From contig DATCTN010000030.1 of NCBI GenBank assembly GCA_036567965.1, positions 124,001 through 188,000 of the forward strand: a stretch of 64,000 bases of DNA, read 5' to 3'. This DNA comes from Candidatus Kryptoniota bacterium. GTDB lineage: Bacteria > Bacteroidota > Ignavibacteria > Kryptoniales > JAKASW01. A program made the position numbers and the translations under genes. The notes beneath the pieces were generated by a model. It worked only from the letters and a program-made list of their open reading frames with translations. It was not told where the DNA came from and did not search any database. Positions 34,831-42,183 of this stretch are shown here, one piece after another. Position 1 is the stretch's first letter; the number at the start of each line of letters is the position of its first letter.

Positions 34831-34859
34831 TGTCGATTTGGGGACTTGTCAATCGACTA
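34831..34859 (+). promoter_or_regulatory. Probable ECF42 promoter 3 (before second DGPF gene)
   Basis: TGTCGATTT, 14 bases, then CGACTA, the third copy of the layout seen at 33048 and 33478. It ends 46 bases before the ATG at 34906. Confidence 0.75.
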
Positions 34860-34905
34860 AATAGTGTGAACAGTAAATCAATTCAAATAAAAAGGAGTCA
34901 ATAAA

Positions 34906-35370
34906 ATGAGATTCATGATGTTTATGATCCCGCCGGAGTATCAGCCGGACGCACCTCCGAGCCAAAAAGCTGCGGCAGACTTCGCTCCTCCTGCAGAAGC
35001 AGTCGCTGCAATGATGAAGTACAACGAGGAGTTGGCGAAAGCCGGCGTACTCATTTCACTTGACGGACTTCATCCGATGCTGAAAGGTGCGAGAGTTACG
35101 TTCAAAGGGGGAAAGACAGCAGTAACTGACGGCCCGTATGTCGAGGCGAAAGAAGTCGTCGGCGGATACTGGATGATCGACGTCAAATCCAAGGAAGAAG
35201 CAGTCGAGTGGGCAAAACGTTGCCCGGCAGTGAAAAACGACTCCGGTGCAGTCATCGAAGTCCGACAAGTCTTCGAAATGTCTGAGTTCCCTGAAGACGT
35301 TCGGAAAGCAGGAGAAAATTCCACGGTAATGGCGGAACTCGAAAAGCACAAAGCCCGTATCAAAAGCTGA
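34906..35370 (+). CDS. DGPF/YCII-family protein (second of three)
   Basis: A 154-residue YCII-domain protein with a longer C-terminus than its two relatives in this cluster. It begins MRFMMFMIPPEYQPDAPPS, as in the subgroup once called 3-demethylubiquinone-like neighbours. Its signature is TDGPYVEAKEVVGGYWMIDV, with Tyr in place of Phe in DGPF. EEAVEWAKRCP follows and the end is lysine/glutamate rich. The reaction is unknown. AAGGAG lies upstream, and the third copy of the repeated promoter motif precedes it. Confidence 0.87.
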   Translation: MRFMMFMIPPEYQPDAPPSQKAAADFAPPAEAVAAMMKYNEELAKAGVLISLDGLHPMLKGARVTFKGGKTAVTDGPYVEAKEVVGGYWMIDVKSKEEAVEWAKRCPAVKNDSGAVIEVRQVFEMSEFPEDVRKAGENSTVMAELEKHKARIKS

Positions 35371-35545
35371 ACCTGGGACCTGGAGCTGGGTCCGAGTTAA
35401 TATGAGAGGATCCTCTATTCAATTGTTGGAAAGGACAGAGACTTCACGATCCAGTCATGCGGAGTCGAATGTTGGGTTTCTATCTTTCGGAAATGGACTC
35501 ATCATCGGACGCCGGAACTCAGTGATTGTATTTAACTCGCTCTAA

Positions 35546-35555
35546 TGTCCACTTT
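35546..35555 (+). promoter_or_regulatory. Shared TGTCCACTTT element before third DGPF gene
   Basis: Same decamer as at 34066, followed by CCGG after five bases, 45 bases before the ATG at 35601. The repetition before two genes of one cluster suggests a regulatory role; the spacing of downstream bases differs between the copies. Confidence 0.3.
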
Positions 35556-35600
35556 CAGTCCCGGACGAATTTCAGTCAATCCGAACAACAGGAGATTAAG

Positions 35601-35999
35601 ATGAAATATGTATGTCTTGGCTACATCGATGATAGTGTTTGGCAGAAGATGACACAAAGCGCCCAGAACAATTTCGTTGATGCTTGTTTCGCTTACGACG
35701 ATGAACTCCGCAAGAACGGTCACTATGTCGGTGGGGAAGGGCTGGAGAGCGCACATAACGCTGCCACTCTTCGTCCGAATAACGGACGCGTGACGGTGAC
35801 AGACGGTCCCTTTGCGGAAACAAAGGAACAAATTGGCGGCATTATGATTCTCGAAGCGAGGGACTTGAACCATGCCATCCAGATAATGTCGAGGCACCCT
35901 TCGCTGAAGCTCGGCGGTGGATGTTGGGAGATCAGACCTGCGAGTGACCTCACATCCATGATCGCGGAAAGCGAACAACGACGTTCGGGAGCAAAATGA
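35601..35999 (+). CDS. DGPF/YCII-family protein (third of three)
   Basis: A 132-residue YCII-domain protein, closest in layout to the one at 33105: MKYVCLGYIDDSVWQKM at the start, VTVTDGPFAETKEQIGGIMILEA in the centre, and GGGCWEIRPASDL near the end. The ATG at 35601 has AGGAG eight bases upstream and matches the length of relatives; an in-frame ATG at 35526 would add 25 residues with no homologous character. The catalytic role is unknown. It is part of the ECF42-linked cluster, though without an exact copy of the TGTCGA promoter. Confidence 0.87.
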   Translation: MKYVCLGYIDDSVWQKMTQSAQNNFVDACFAYDDELRKNGHYVGGEGLESAHNAATLRPNNGRVTVTDGPFAETKEQIGGIMILEARDLNHAIQIMSRHPSLKLGGGCWEIRPASDLTSMIAESEQRRSGAK

Positions 36000-36124
36000 G
36001 TCTTGTCAATTGTTACATCTGAACTCTAGGGAAGATTTTGAATGAGCGTGATTAAGTTGTCAACGAACAACTCGAGTTTTTCCTCGGAGAAAAATACGCC
36101 GAACCACAACCCGGTGAAAAGGCA

Positions 36125-36682
36125 TTGAGCAAGTTGTACATCTTCAACATGTTGACCATAGACGGTTTCTTTGAAGGAACTAACAAATGGGAAATCAGCT
36201 GGCACAACGTTGACGCAGAGTTCCACGAATTTGCGGCTGAACAACTCAATGAAACCGGTATGCTTTTGTTCGGGAGAGTCACGTACGAAGGGATGGCAAA
36301 ATACTGGACTTCTGAGACTGCATCTAAGAATGACCCGCTCATCTCGCAGTTGATGAACAGTGTTCCCAAGGTTGTCTTTTCACGGACAATGTCAAAGGCT
36401 GATTGGAGCAACACTAGATTGATAAAGGGGAATGTCTCAGAAGAAGTTCAGAAACTGAAAAGTGAAGGCAAGAAGGACATCGGGATACTCGGAAGTGCGA
36501 ACCTTGCGTCGAGCCTCATCGATAACAGCCTGATAGACGAATATCGCATCATCATCAATCCGGTCGTGCTCGGGAAGGGCAGTCCAATGTTCTTGACAAC
36601 GCGGCCCATGCCGAACATCAAACTTCTCAGATCCAGGATTTTCAAGTCAGGGAATGTGCTTCTCACCTACGGTCCCAAGTAG
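36125..36682 (+). CDS. RibD C-terminal/dihydrofolate-reductase-like protein (second of two)
   Basis: A 185-residue paralogue of the protein at 34127: SKLYIFNMLTIDGFFEG, LLFGRVTYEGMAKYW and ILGSANLASSLIDNSLIDEYRIIINPVVLGKG. The TTG at 36125 aligns with the paralogue's start; AAAAGG lies just upstream. The frame continues open upstream to 36056 with a protein-like but startless sequence (QLEFFLGEKYAEPQPGEKA), so a fragment of another gene may be joined in frame here. Substrate unknown. Last gene of the ECF42-linked group. Confidence 0.85.
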   Translation: MSKLYIFNMLTIDGFFEGTNKWEISWHNVDAEFHEFAAEQLNETGMLLFGRVTYEGMAKYWTSETASKNDPLISQLMNSVPKVVFSRTMSKADWSNTRLIKGNVSEEVQKLKSEGKKDIGILGSANLASSLIDNSLIDEYRIIINPVVLGKGSPMFLTTRPMPNIKLLRSRIFKSGNVLLTYGPK

Positions 36683-37090
36683 GCCATACACTCAACCTCC
36701 TTCAGTCGCACATAGCTAATCGCCGGGTACCGGCCCCCCAGACTCATTGCAGTGGCTTCGGGGGATGTGCAGTTCGGCGTGAGGGCTTCATGTGCGCAGC
36801 TCGGAATTGCTCTTCATCCTCAGCGAATAGTGTAGATCCATAATCAAATTTCCAATCAAACGCGGCACAAATTCGTGCGGCTTCATTACGGTTTTGTAAT
36901 CGGGATCTTTCGACTTCCAGTTAGTCTTGAATTGCCGTCAAATTTCGCGTATTTCTTTTTGGCACGGTCCTTGCGTCTCATGTGTATAGTTATGAAAAAG
37001 ATGAGTTCAATACAGTTTTCAAAGAAGCCAGGAGCAGCAAGCTTCTGGGTTGAGAGTTCAAACAACAAAATATCCAACAGGAGGTTAGTC
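36683..37090. other. Intergenic region with sigma-54 promoter
   Basis: About 400 bases without a convincing gene between the last reductase gene and the DUF4402 gene. A short pair CCCCC/GGGGG near 36735-36770 could fold but has no T-tract. The sigma-54-type promoter at 36960-36974 is the only clear signal. Confidence 0.5.
36960..36974 (+). promoter_or_regulatory. Sigma-54 (RpoN) promoter of the DUF4402 gene
   Basis: TGGCAC, five bases, TTGC matches the sigma-54 -24/-12 consensus exactly, with GG at 36961-36962 and GC at 36973-36974 ten bases apart. Transcription would start near 36986, about 105 bases before the ATG at 37091. No RpoN activator gene is in the window. Confidence 0.65.
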
Positions 37091-37591
37091 ATGAAGAAGT
37101 TAATGTTAGTTTCGGCGATCGTCCTCGGGACAGTCGGAATGTCGATGGCGCAAAACACCGCCAATCAGGCCGTTACAATTAATGCGGCGATTATCCAGGG
37201 ACTTACGCTTTCGGTGGCGGGCGGACCCTTGAATCTTGGTACAATCGTAGCAGGGACGACTCCTGCGGCCGTCGATCCGCATACGAGCCCGATCCAGTTT
37301 ACTCTTACCGGCAACGGTACTTCTGTCGTAACAGTCCAGTATAGCTCGGTGACACTGAACGGTCCCGCCAGCTCTACACTTACTTTCACACCGACAATCG
37401 ACGGAGCCGCCTCTTCTGCCAATCAGGCGACGGCAGCTTCAGTGGCGAATAACGCGACCGTTACGCTCGGCGGCTCGAACTACAGCGCTCAAGACTACTA
37501 CTTTTGGCTTGGAGGGAGCGTTGGCACCGTCGGAGCCGGCCAGACACCAGGAGCCTACACCGGCACTTTCACTCTGACAGTACACTATTAA
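37091..37591 (+). CDS. DUF4402-like exported protein
   Basis: A 166-residue secreted protein: signal peptide KKLMLVSAIVLGTVGMSMAQ (cleavage after Ala-Gln), then a Thr/Ala/Gly-rich beta-sandwich with GGPLNLGTIVAGT near the N-terminus of the mature part and TPGAYTGTFTLTVHY at the end, the layout of DUF4402 proteins. These resemble fimbrial or surface structural subunits, but no function is established. AGGAGG lies 6-7 bases before the ATG. The promoter is of sigma-54 type and a strong terminator follows, so it is a single-gene unit. Confidence 0.82.
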   Translation: MKKLMLVSAIVLGTVGMSMAQNTANQAVTINAAIIQGLTLSVAGGPLNLGTIVAGTTPAAVDPHTSPIQFTLTGNGTSVVTVQYSSVTLNGPASSTLTFTPTIDGAASSANQATAASVANNATVTLGGSNYSAQDYYFWLGGSVGTVGAGQTPGAYTGTFTLTVHY

Positions 37592-37622
37592 GATCATCTC
37601 GGCCTCCTGTTCTACTGGCAAC

Positions 37623-37660
37623 GTGGCCCGGCGCTCAATGTGCCGGGCCGCTTTTTTTTT
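37623..37660 (+). terminator. Rho-independent terminator after the DUF4402 gene
   Basis: Ten-base-pair GC-rich stem (37623-37632 with 37642-37651, one G-T pair), a nine-base loop and nine T residues at 37652-37660. It is 31 bases after the stop codon. Confidence 0.9.
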
Positions 37661-37760
37661 GTGCCCCGGTGTAGGAGAAGCTCTCAAATGGCTTCACGCG
37701 GACATGTCTTGACGTAATCCCCATTTTAGACTTCTTTTTTGTGACAATCGACACATCTGC

Positions 37761-37789
37761 TTGACAAAGAAATTCCGCGATGTTATTAT
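37761..37789 (+). promoter_or_regulatory. TTGACA-N17-TATTAT promoter before the T9SS cargo gene
   Basis: A canonical -35 TTGACA at 37761-37766 and a -10 TATTAT at 37784-37789 with the ideal 17-base spacer. It would give a leader of about 180 bases before the ATG at 37978. Bacteroidota sigma factors often use other boxes, so function needs testing. Confidence 0.45.
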
Positions 37790-37977
37790 TCTCGCGAGGG
37801 AACGGTAGCAGCACAGAGTTTCTGTTCGAGTCATGAGATGGAGAAGCACGACATCAATCCCGGGCATTTATTTCGTTTCGGCGTAATGTCACGTCTGCCG
37901 GATCGCGGTGTGCGTGCCTCCATTGTCTAGTGTGAAAAGGTAAGATGTCATCTCTTCATCAAATGGAGGACAAATCA

Positions 37978-39078
37978 ATGAATCATGCTAATGCGTCGAC
38001 CATCAGGTTCCATCGGGTTTTCATTTTGGCGTTGATCCTCGTCGCATTTCTCTCCGGACACTCATCCGCTCAGTCGTCGGCGAAGAACGACTTCTCGCCA
38101 AGGAATCCCTATGGAGCGCCTCGAAATCCCAGTCCTTTCTCTTTTGGCCTTTTCGCGCTTGACGTGGATTCCGTTTTCTTTGGACACACAACGGTCGGAG
38201 TGCCCAAGGTGGACTCGATTCACGGTTCCGCACAGATTGACGTTGTGTACCTAGACTCAGTCACGTCGAGCAATTCCGATTTCGTCATCATCCCGCAACA
38301 AGATACGATCAACTATGACGGTATCAACAACGTGTCGGACACTGTGAGATTCCGTATCACCCTCACGCCGCATTCCTCTGGTGCAGGCACGTCAACTCTT
38401 ACATTCTACTGGTCAAACGCTGCAGGGCCCGGACCTCTCGCTCACGCTTACCTTACAGACACAAGCGAGGTGTCATTAAACGCACTTCTAACCTCGGCCG
38501 TCGGTGCATACAGCAATGGGAAAGTTCAAATTGAATTCAAGACTTCAGCAGAAGTGAACGTGGAAGGATTTAGCATTTCCAGGAGCAGCAACGTTTCGGG
38601 TCCTTTCATCCTTATTTCCGACTGTACCACTGATGCGAACCTGCTCGCACGTGGGCAGGCTAATGCTGGTGCAGAATATGCTTTTACAGATTTGAAAGCG
38701 CTCACCGCGGGAACCTACTATTATCGCATTTCTGAGATCGACGTGAGCGGAACCTCACGACAGCTTGGTGGAGTGCTCACTGTAACTGTAGACATTCCAA
38801 ATGGCTACGCGTTGTACCAGAATTATCCGAACCCCTTTAATCCCTCGACAACTGTTAGCTTCGACATCAAACAGACATCGTCAGCAATCATTGAGGTTTT
38901 CAATGATCTTGGCGAGAGAGTCTCCCAGCAAGACTTCGGTACTGTGAATCCTGGCAAGTACACTACACAGCTGAATCTCGACAAATTCGCAAGCGGGATT
39001 TATTACTATCGCCTTTTCGTATCTTCAACTGATGGAAGCGGATTCTCTTCCACGAAGAAGATGATATTGCTGAAATAG
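37978..39078 (+). CDS. Secreted protein with T9SS type A C-terminal sorting domain
   Basis: A 366-residue cargo of the type IX secretion system. Signal peptide at about residues 10-32 (FILALILVAFLSGHSSAQ), a beta-rich middle with TLTFYWSNAAGPGPLAH, and a fibronectin-like segment. The sorting domain is about the last 85 residues: YALYQNYPNPFNPSTTVSF, IEVFNDLGERVSQQDF and SGIYYYRLFVSS, ending KKMILLK. The ATG at 37978 is chosen because GGAGG lies eight bases upstream; earlier ATGs at 37945 and 37963 would delay the signal peptide. Ligand or role unknown. No T9SS machinery gene is in the window. Confidence 0.88.
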   Translation: MNHANASTIRFHRVFILALILVAFLSGHSSAQSSAKNDFSPRNPYGAPRNPSPFSFGLFALDVDSVFFGHTTVGVPKVDSIHGSAQIDVVYLDSVTSSNSDFVIIPQQDTINYDGINNVSDTVRFRITLTPHSSGAGTSTLTFYWSNAAGPGPLAHAYLTDTSEVSLNALLTSAVGAYSNGKVQIEFKTSAEVNVEGFSISRSSNVSGPFILISDCTTDANLLARGQANAGAEYAFTDLKALTAGTYYYRISEIDVSGTSRQLGGVLTVTVDIPNGYALYQNYPNPFNPSTTVSFDIKQTSSAIIEVFNDLGERVSQQDFGTVNPGKYTTQLNLDKFASGIYYYRLFVSSTDGSGFSSTKKMILLK

Positions 39079-39103
39079 AAACCCAGATGCATTTTGTGTC
39101 CCT

Positions 39104-39136
39104 GAAAGGCGGGCCATTCGGTCCGCCTTTCTTTTT
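39104..39136 (+). terminator. Rho-independent terminator after the T9SS cargo gene
   Basis: A 12-base-pair stem (39104-39115 with 39120-39131, one G-T pair), a four-base loop and a following T5 tract, 26 bases after the stop codon. Confidence 0.88.
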
Positions 39137-39283
39137 GGAAGAAAATGTCAATATAATATCTAGACGAGCTTTGCGATTATTCTACAGTCTTCGGAAGAGA
39201 TGGAAACTGGTCCGGATTTGACGCGCAGTGTTTTGCATTTGAAAGCGCAGGGGGTTAATTTTATACGGTCTTAAGGAGGTGCA

Positions 39284-39979
39284 ATGATATCTCTGATAAT
39301 AGTGATGCTGCTAAGCTACTTGGTCGGATCGATCCCGACAAGTATCATAGTTACCAAAGCCCTAAAAGGGATTGACATCAGGAATTATGGAAGCGGCAAT
39401 GCTGGCGGCACAAATGTAATCCGCGTTTTAGGCTGGGGCCCCGGTGTTTTCGTCATAATAATTGACGCTCTGAAGGGGTTTGTCGCCGCAGTGGTCCTTG
39501 CCCGTCTCTTCTTCGGTAACTTTCCTTTGGATAACGGAACCCCGTTTTCAGATTTCACGATGGTACAAATAATCGCGGGTATCAGCGCGATACTCGGACA
39601 CACGTGGACGATCTTCGCAGGATTCAAGGGTGGAAAAGGAATAGCAACAGCCGGCGGCATGCTCCTCGGAATTGCTCCCATTGAAGTCGCCATCGCCTTC
39701 GGCGTCTTCGCAATTGTGGTGGTTAGTTCGCGTTACGTATCTCTCGGTTCCGTCAGCGCTGCTGTCGCGTTTCCGCTCGCCATGTTCGTGCGCGCGAATG
39801 TGTTCGACGTAGTCACCCGTTATTACCACTCGATGATATTCGTCAGCATCTTCATATCGAGTTTCTTGATATATAACCATAGGACGAACCTGATCCGCCT
39901 CCTGCATGGTCAGGAAAATCGTCTGGATAAATTGAGATTCTTTCACAAACAGAAGAACCACTCCAACATCATTAGATGA
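39284..39979 (+). CDS. plsY: Acyl-phosphate glycerol-3-phosphate acyltransferase
   Basis: PlsY acylates glycerol 3-phosphate from acyl phosphate, starting phospholipid synthesis in the inner membrane. The 231-residue protein shows the three signature loops: SYLVGSIPTSIIVTKALKG with IDIRNYGSGNAGGTNV near residues 10-45, GHTWTIFAGFKGGKGIATAGG near 105-125, and YNHRTNLIRLLHGQENR near the C-terminus. AAGGAGG precedes the ATG. The stop overlaps gpsA (ATGA), whose product makes the glycerol 3-phosphate used here. Confidence 0.94.
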   Translation: MISLIIVMLLSYLVGSIPTSIIVTKALKGIDIRNYGSGNAGGTNVIRVLGWGPGVFVIIIDALKGFVAAVVLARLFFGNFPLDNGTPFSDFTMVQIIAGISAILGHTWTIFAGFKGGKGIATAGGMLLGIAPIEVAIAFGVFAIVVVSSRYVSLGSVSAAVAFPLAMFVRANVFDVVTRYYHSMIFVSIFISSFLIYNHRTNLIRLLHGQENRLDKLRFFHKQKNHSNIIR

Positions 39980-40974
39980 AAGTTTCCGTACTCGGTGCTG
40001 GCGGCTGGGGTACGGCGCTCTGCATTCCTCTTCATGACAACGGGGCCGAAGTCACTCTCTGGGCTTACAAAAAGGAATATGCCGAAGAGCTGGACAGGCT
40101 CAGAGAAAACAAGACCTACCTTCAAGGCGTTTCAATTCCTCCCGAAATCACAATTACTTCCGATATTCAAAATGCGATTGAGCAGGCAGAAGTGGTCGTC
40201 GCATCTATTCCTTCCCAATTCTTGCGCGAACAGCTGAAGAAGATTTCCGATTTCAATTTTCGAGACAAGATTTTTGTCAATACGGCCAAGGGTATCGAAG
40301 CATCAACGCTGTCAACAATGTCCGAGGTAGTCGAATCAACACTTTCAAAATGTCCAATAGAGAACTATGTGATTCTGTCGGGACCAAGTCATGCCGAAGA
40401 AGTCAGCAGGAGGCTGCCGACTGCGATTGTGGCTTCCTCTCATCACAGGAAAAGTGCGGAGTTGATTCAGAAGCTTTTCATGAACGCGTATTTCAGGGTC
40501 TATCTTAACCGCGATGTCAAAGGTGTTGAGCTGTGTGGTTCTCTGAAAAATGTTATCGCGCTTGCCGCGGGAATGAGTGATGGAGCCGGCTACGGGGATA
40601 ACACGAAGGCCGCTCTCATGACGCGCGGAATGGTCGAGATAACGCGGCTCGGAGAGACCCTCGGCGCACATCATAAAACTTTCTCCGGTCTCGCAGGGAT
40701 GGGAGATCTGATTGTTACTTGTATGAGCAGATACAGCAGGAATAGGTTTGTCGGAGAACAGGTTGCGGCGGGAAGAAAATTGGAAGACGTGTTGAACGGA
40801 ATCAAAATGGTCGCAGAAGGCGTTCCTACTACACGAGCAGCACACCAGCTTGCAGCAAAGTATCACGTCGAAATGCCAATAATGCAGCAAGTGTACGAAG
40901 TCCTCTTCTCGGGAAAGGATCCACAGAAAGCTGTGCACGACCTCATGACGAGACCTGGCAAGGAGGAATATTGA
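39976..40974 (+). CDS. gpsA: Glycerol-3-phosphate dehydrogenase [NAD(P)+]
   Basis: Reduces dihydroxyacetone phosphate to sn-glycerol 3-phosphate for phospholipid synthesis in the cytoplasm. The 332-residue product begins KVSVLGAGGWGTALCIPL (Rossmann GxGxxG) and contains FVNTAKGIE, LSGPSHAEEV, the catalytic-lysine region CGSLKNVIALAAGMSDGAGYG near residue 190, and LAGMGDLIVTC, all diagnostic. It is coupled to plsY by a four-base overlap, pairing two consecutive steps. Confidence 0.96.
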   Translation: MKVSVLGAGGWGTALCIPLHDNGAEVTLWAYKKEYAEELDRLRENKTYLQGVSIPPEITITSDIQNAIEQAEVVVASIPSQFLREQLKKISDFNFRDKIFVNTAKGIEASTLSTMSEVVESTLSKCPIENYVILSGPSHAEEVSRRLPTAIVASSHHRKSAELIQKLFMNAYFRVYLNRDVKGVELCGSLKNVIALAAGMSDGAGYGDNTKAALMTRGMVEITRLGETLGAHHKTFSGLAGMGDLIVTCMSRYSRNRFVGEQVAAGRKLEDVLNGIKMVAEGVPTTRAAHQLAAKYHVEMPIMQQVYEVLFSGKDPQKAVHDLMTRPGKEEY

Positions 40975-41023
40975 AGCTTGCGGCGGACCGCTGAAGTCGT
41001 AGGACTTATTAACGGGCAGCCTT

Positions 41024-41968
41024 ATGTTCGGTATCGATAGATTCCACATCGGATCGACTGAAGACCGGGAAGCCATAACAGGATGCACGGTAATGCTATT
41101 CGATGGTGGCGCGGTTTCTAGCGTCGACATTCGCGGGGCATCACCGGGCACGCGAGAGACGGCGTTGCTCGCTCCCGACAAACAGATGAACAGGGTGGAC
41201 GCAATACTCTTCACGGGAGGAAGTGCGTACGGACTGGCGGCCGCGACGGGTGTGGTAAAATTTCTGGCGGAGCGCGGAATCGGTTATACCACTCCATGGA
41301 GAGTCGTGCCGATCGTCCCGGGCGCGGTTATCTTCGATTTGAACATAGGAAGGAGCGACGCATTTCCAGACGATCGGATGGGTTATCGAGCTTGTGAAGC
41401 CGCGATCGACAATCGGTTTTCTAAAGGGTCACACGGTGCAGGGACAGGAGCGACCGTGGGGAAATGGGCCGGGTTGAATCACGCAATGAAATCGGGTCAG
41501 GGTGTCGGTCTTGCCTCTAAAGACAAAGTGAAAGTCGCGGCAGTGGCCGTCGTGAATGCAGTGGGAGATGTCTATGACCTGTCCGGAAGTTTCGTTGCCG
41601 GAGCGCAGGTCGAGGGCAAACCTGTATCCGACAATACAAAAGAGGTGGAAAGGATCGTAAGATCACAACTGCCGGGTGCAAACACTACGCTCGTTTCTGT
41701 CGTGACTAACGCAAACCTCAGCAAGACTGAACTCAACAGAATCGCACAGCGGTGCCACGATTCGCTCGCGAGGAGGATTGTGCCTGTCCACACAAGCTAC
41801 GACGGCGATGCAGTCTTTGCTTCGTCGACATGCGAGATTGAAGCACAGTTTGAACTCGTGGCCGCTCTTGCGTCTGACGCTGTGTCGGGTGCTATCCTCG
41901 AAGGAGTCATGTCGGCAGAACCGCTCGGAAGCTTTGTCTCTTACTCAGATCTTCATCACGAAAAGTAG
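41024..41968 (+). CDS. P1-family (DmpA/NylC-like) Ntn-type peptidase
   Basis: A 314-residue member of peptidase family S58, self-processing hydrolases of the DmpA, BapA and NylC type. TGGSAYGLAAATGV near residue 64 and KGSHGAGTGATVGKWAG near 134 form the substrate pocket. The likely self-cleavage site is GANTTL with Asn220-Thr221, so Thr221 would be the nucleophile, as in NylC, rather than Ser as in DmpA. The natural substrate is unknown (short beta-peptides or N-terminal residues in relatives). No clear ribosome-binding site is seen for this ATG, so the start is provisional. Confidence 0.85.
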   Translation: MFGIDRFHIGSTEDREAITGCTVMLFDGGAVSSVDIRGASPGTRETALLAPDKQMNRVDAILFTGGSAYGLAAATGVVKFLAERGIGYTTPWRVVPIVPGAVIFDLNIGRSDAFPDDRMGYRACEAAIDNRFSKGSHGAGTGATVGKWAGLNHAMKSGQGVGLASKDKVKVAAVAVVNAVGDVYDLSGSFVAGAQVEGKPVSDNTKEVERIVRSQLPGANTTLVSVVTNANLSKTELNRIAQRCHDSLARRIVPVHTSYDGDAVFASSTCEIEAQFELVAALASDAVSGAILEGVMSAEPLGSFVSYSDLHHEK

Positions 41969-42183
41969 AACAGCAAAAGACACTTTATCTGTCCTGGCAG
42001 GCCAGCCACTTCATACGGTTCCTTAATCGGTCCGTAAATACTCTTCTCACTCGGCAAGGTTCCTCAAAGTTCTTTAGTTGGCAATCTTCTGCATTGTACG
42101 ATGATAATTTCCTGATCTTGTTTCTCATTTGACGATTGAACCGCAATCTGCTCAAAACTAAATTGAAATGTTAAGGAGTAAGG

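Larger units (their letters stand above)
37592..37977. other. Intergenic region with terminator and promoter
   Basis: About 390 bases holding the terminator at 37623-37660 and the promoter at 37761-37789. The remaining 190 bases before the next ATG would be a long 5' leader. I see no open frame or strong secondary structure in it. Confidence 0.5.

Noticed and set aside
37825-37833. GTTCGAGTC resembling a tRNA T-loop
   Set aside because: No acceptor stem, anticodon arm or D-arm can be fitted around it; it lies in a 5' leader.
40345-41214. Antisense frame of 289 codons over gpsA and the peptidase
   Set aside because: gpsA motifs are unmistakable on the plus strand, and the antisense product has no coherent domain.
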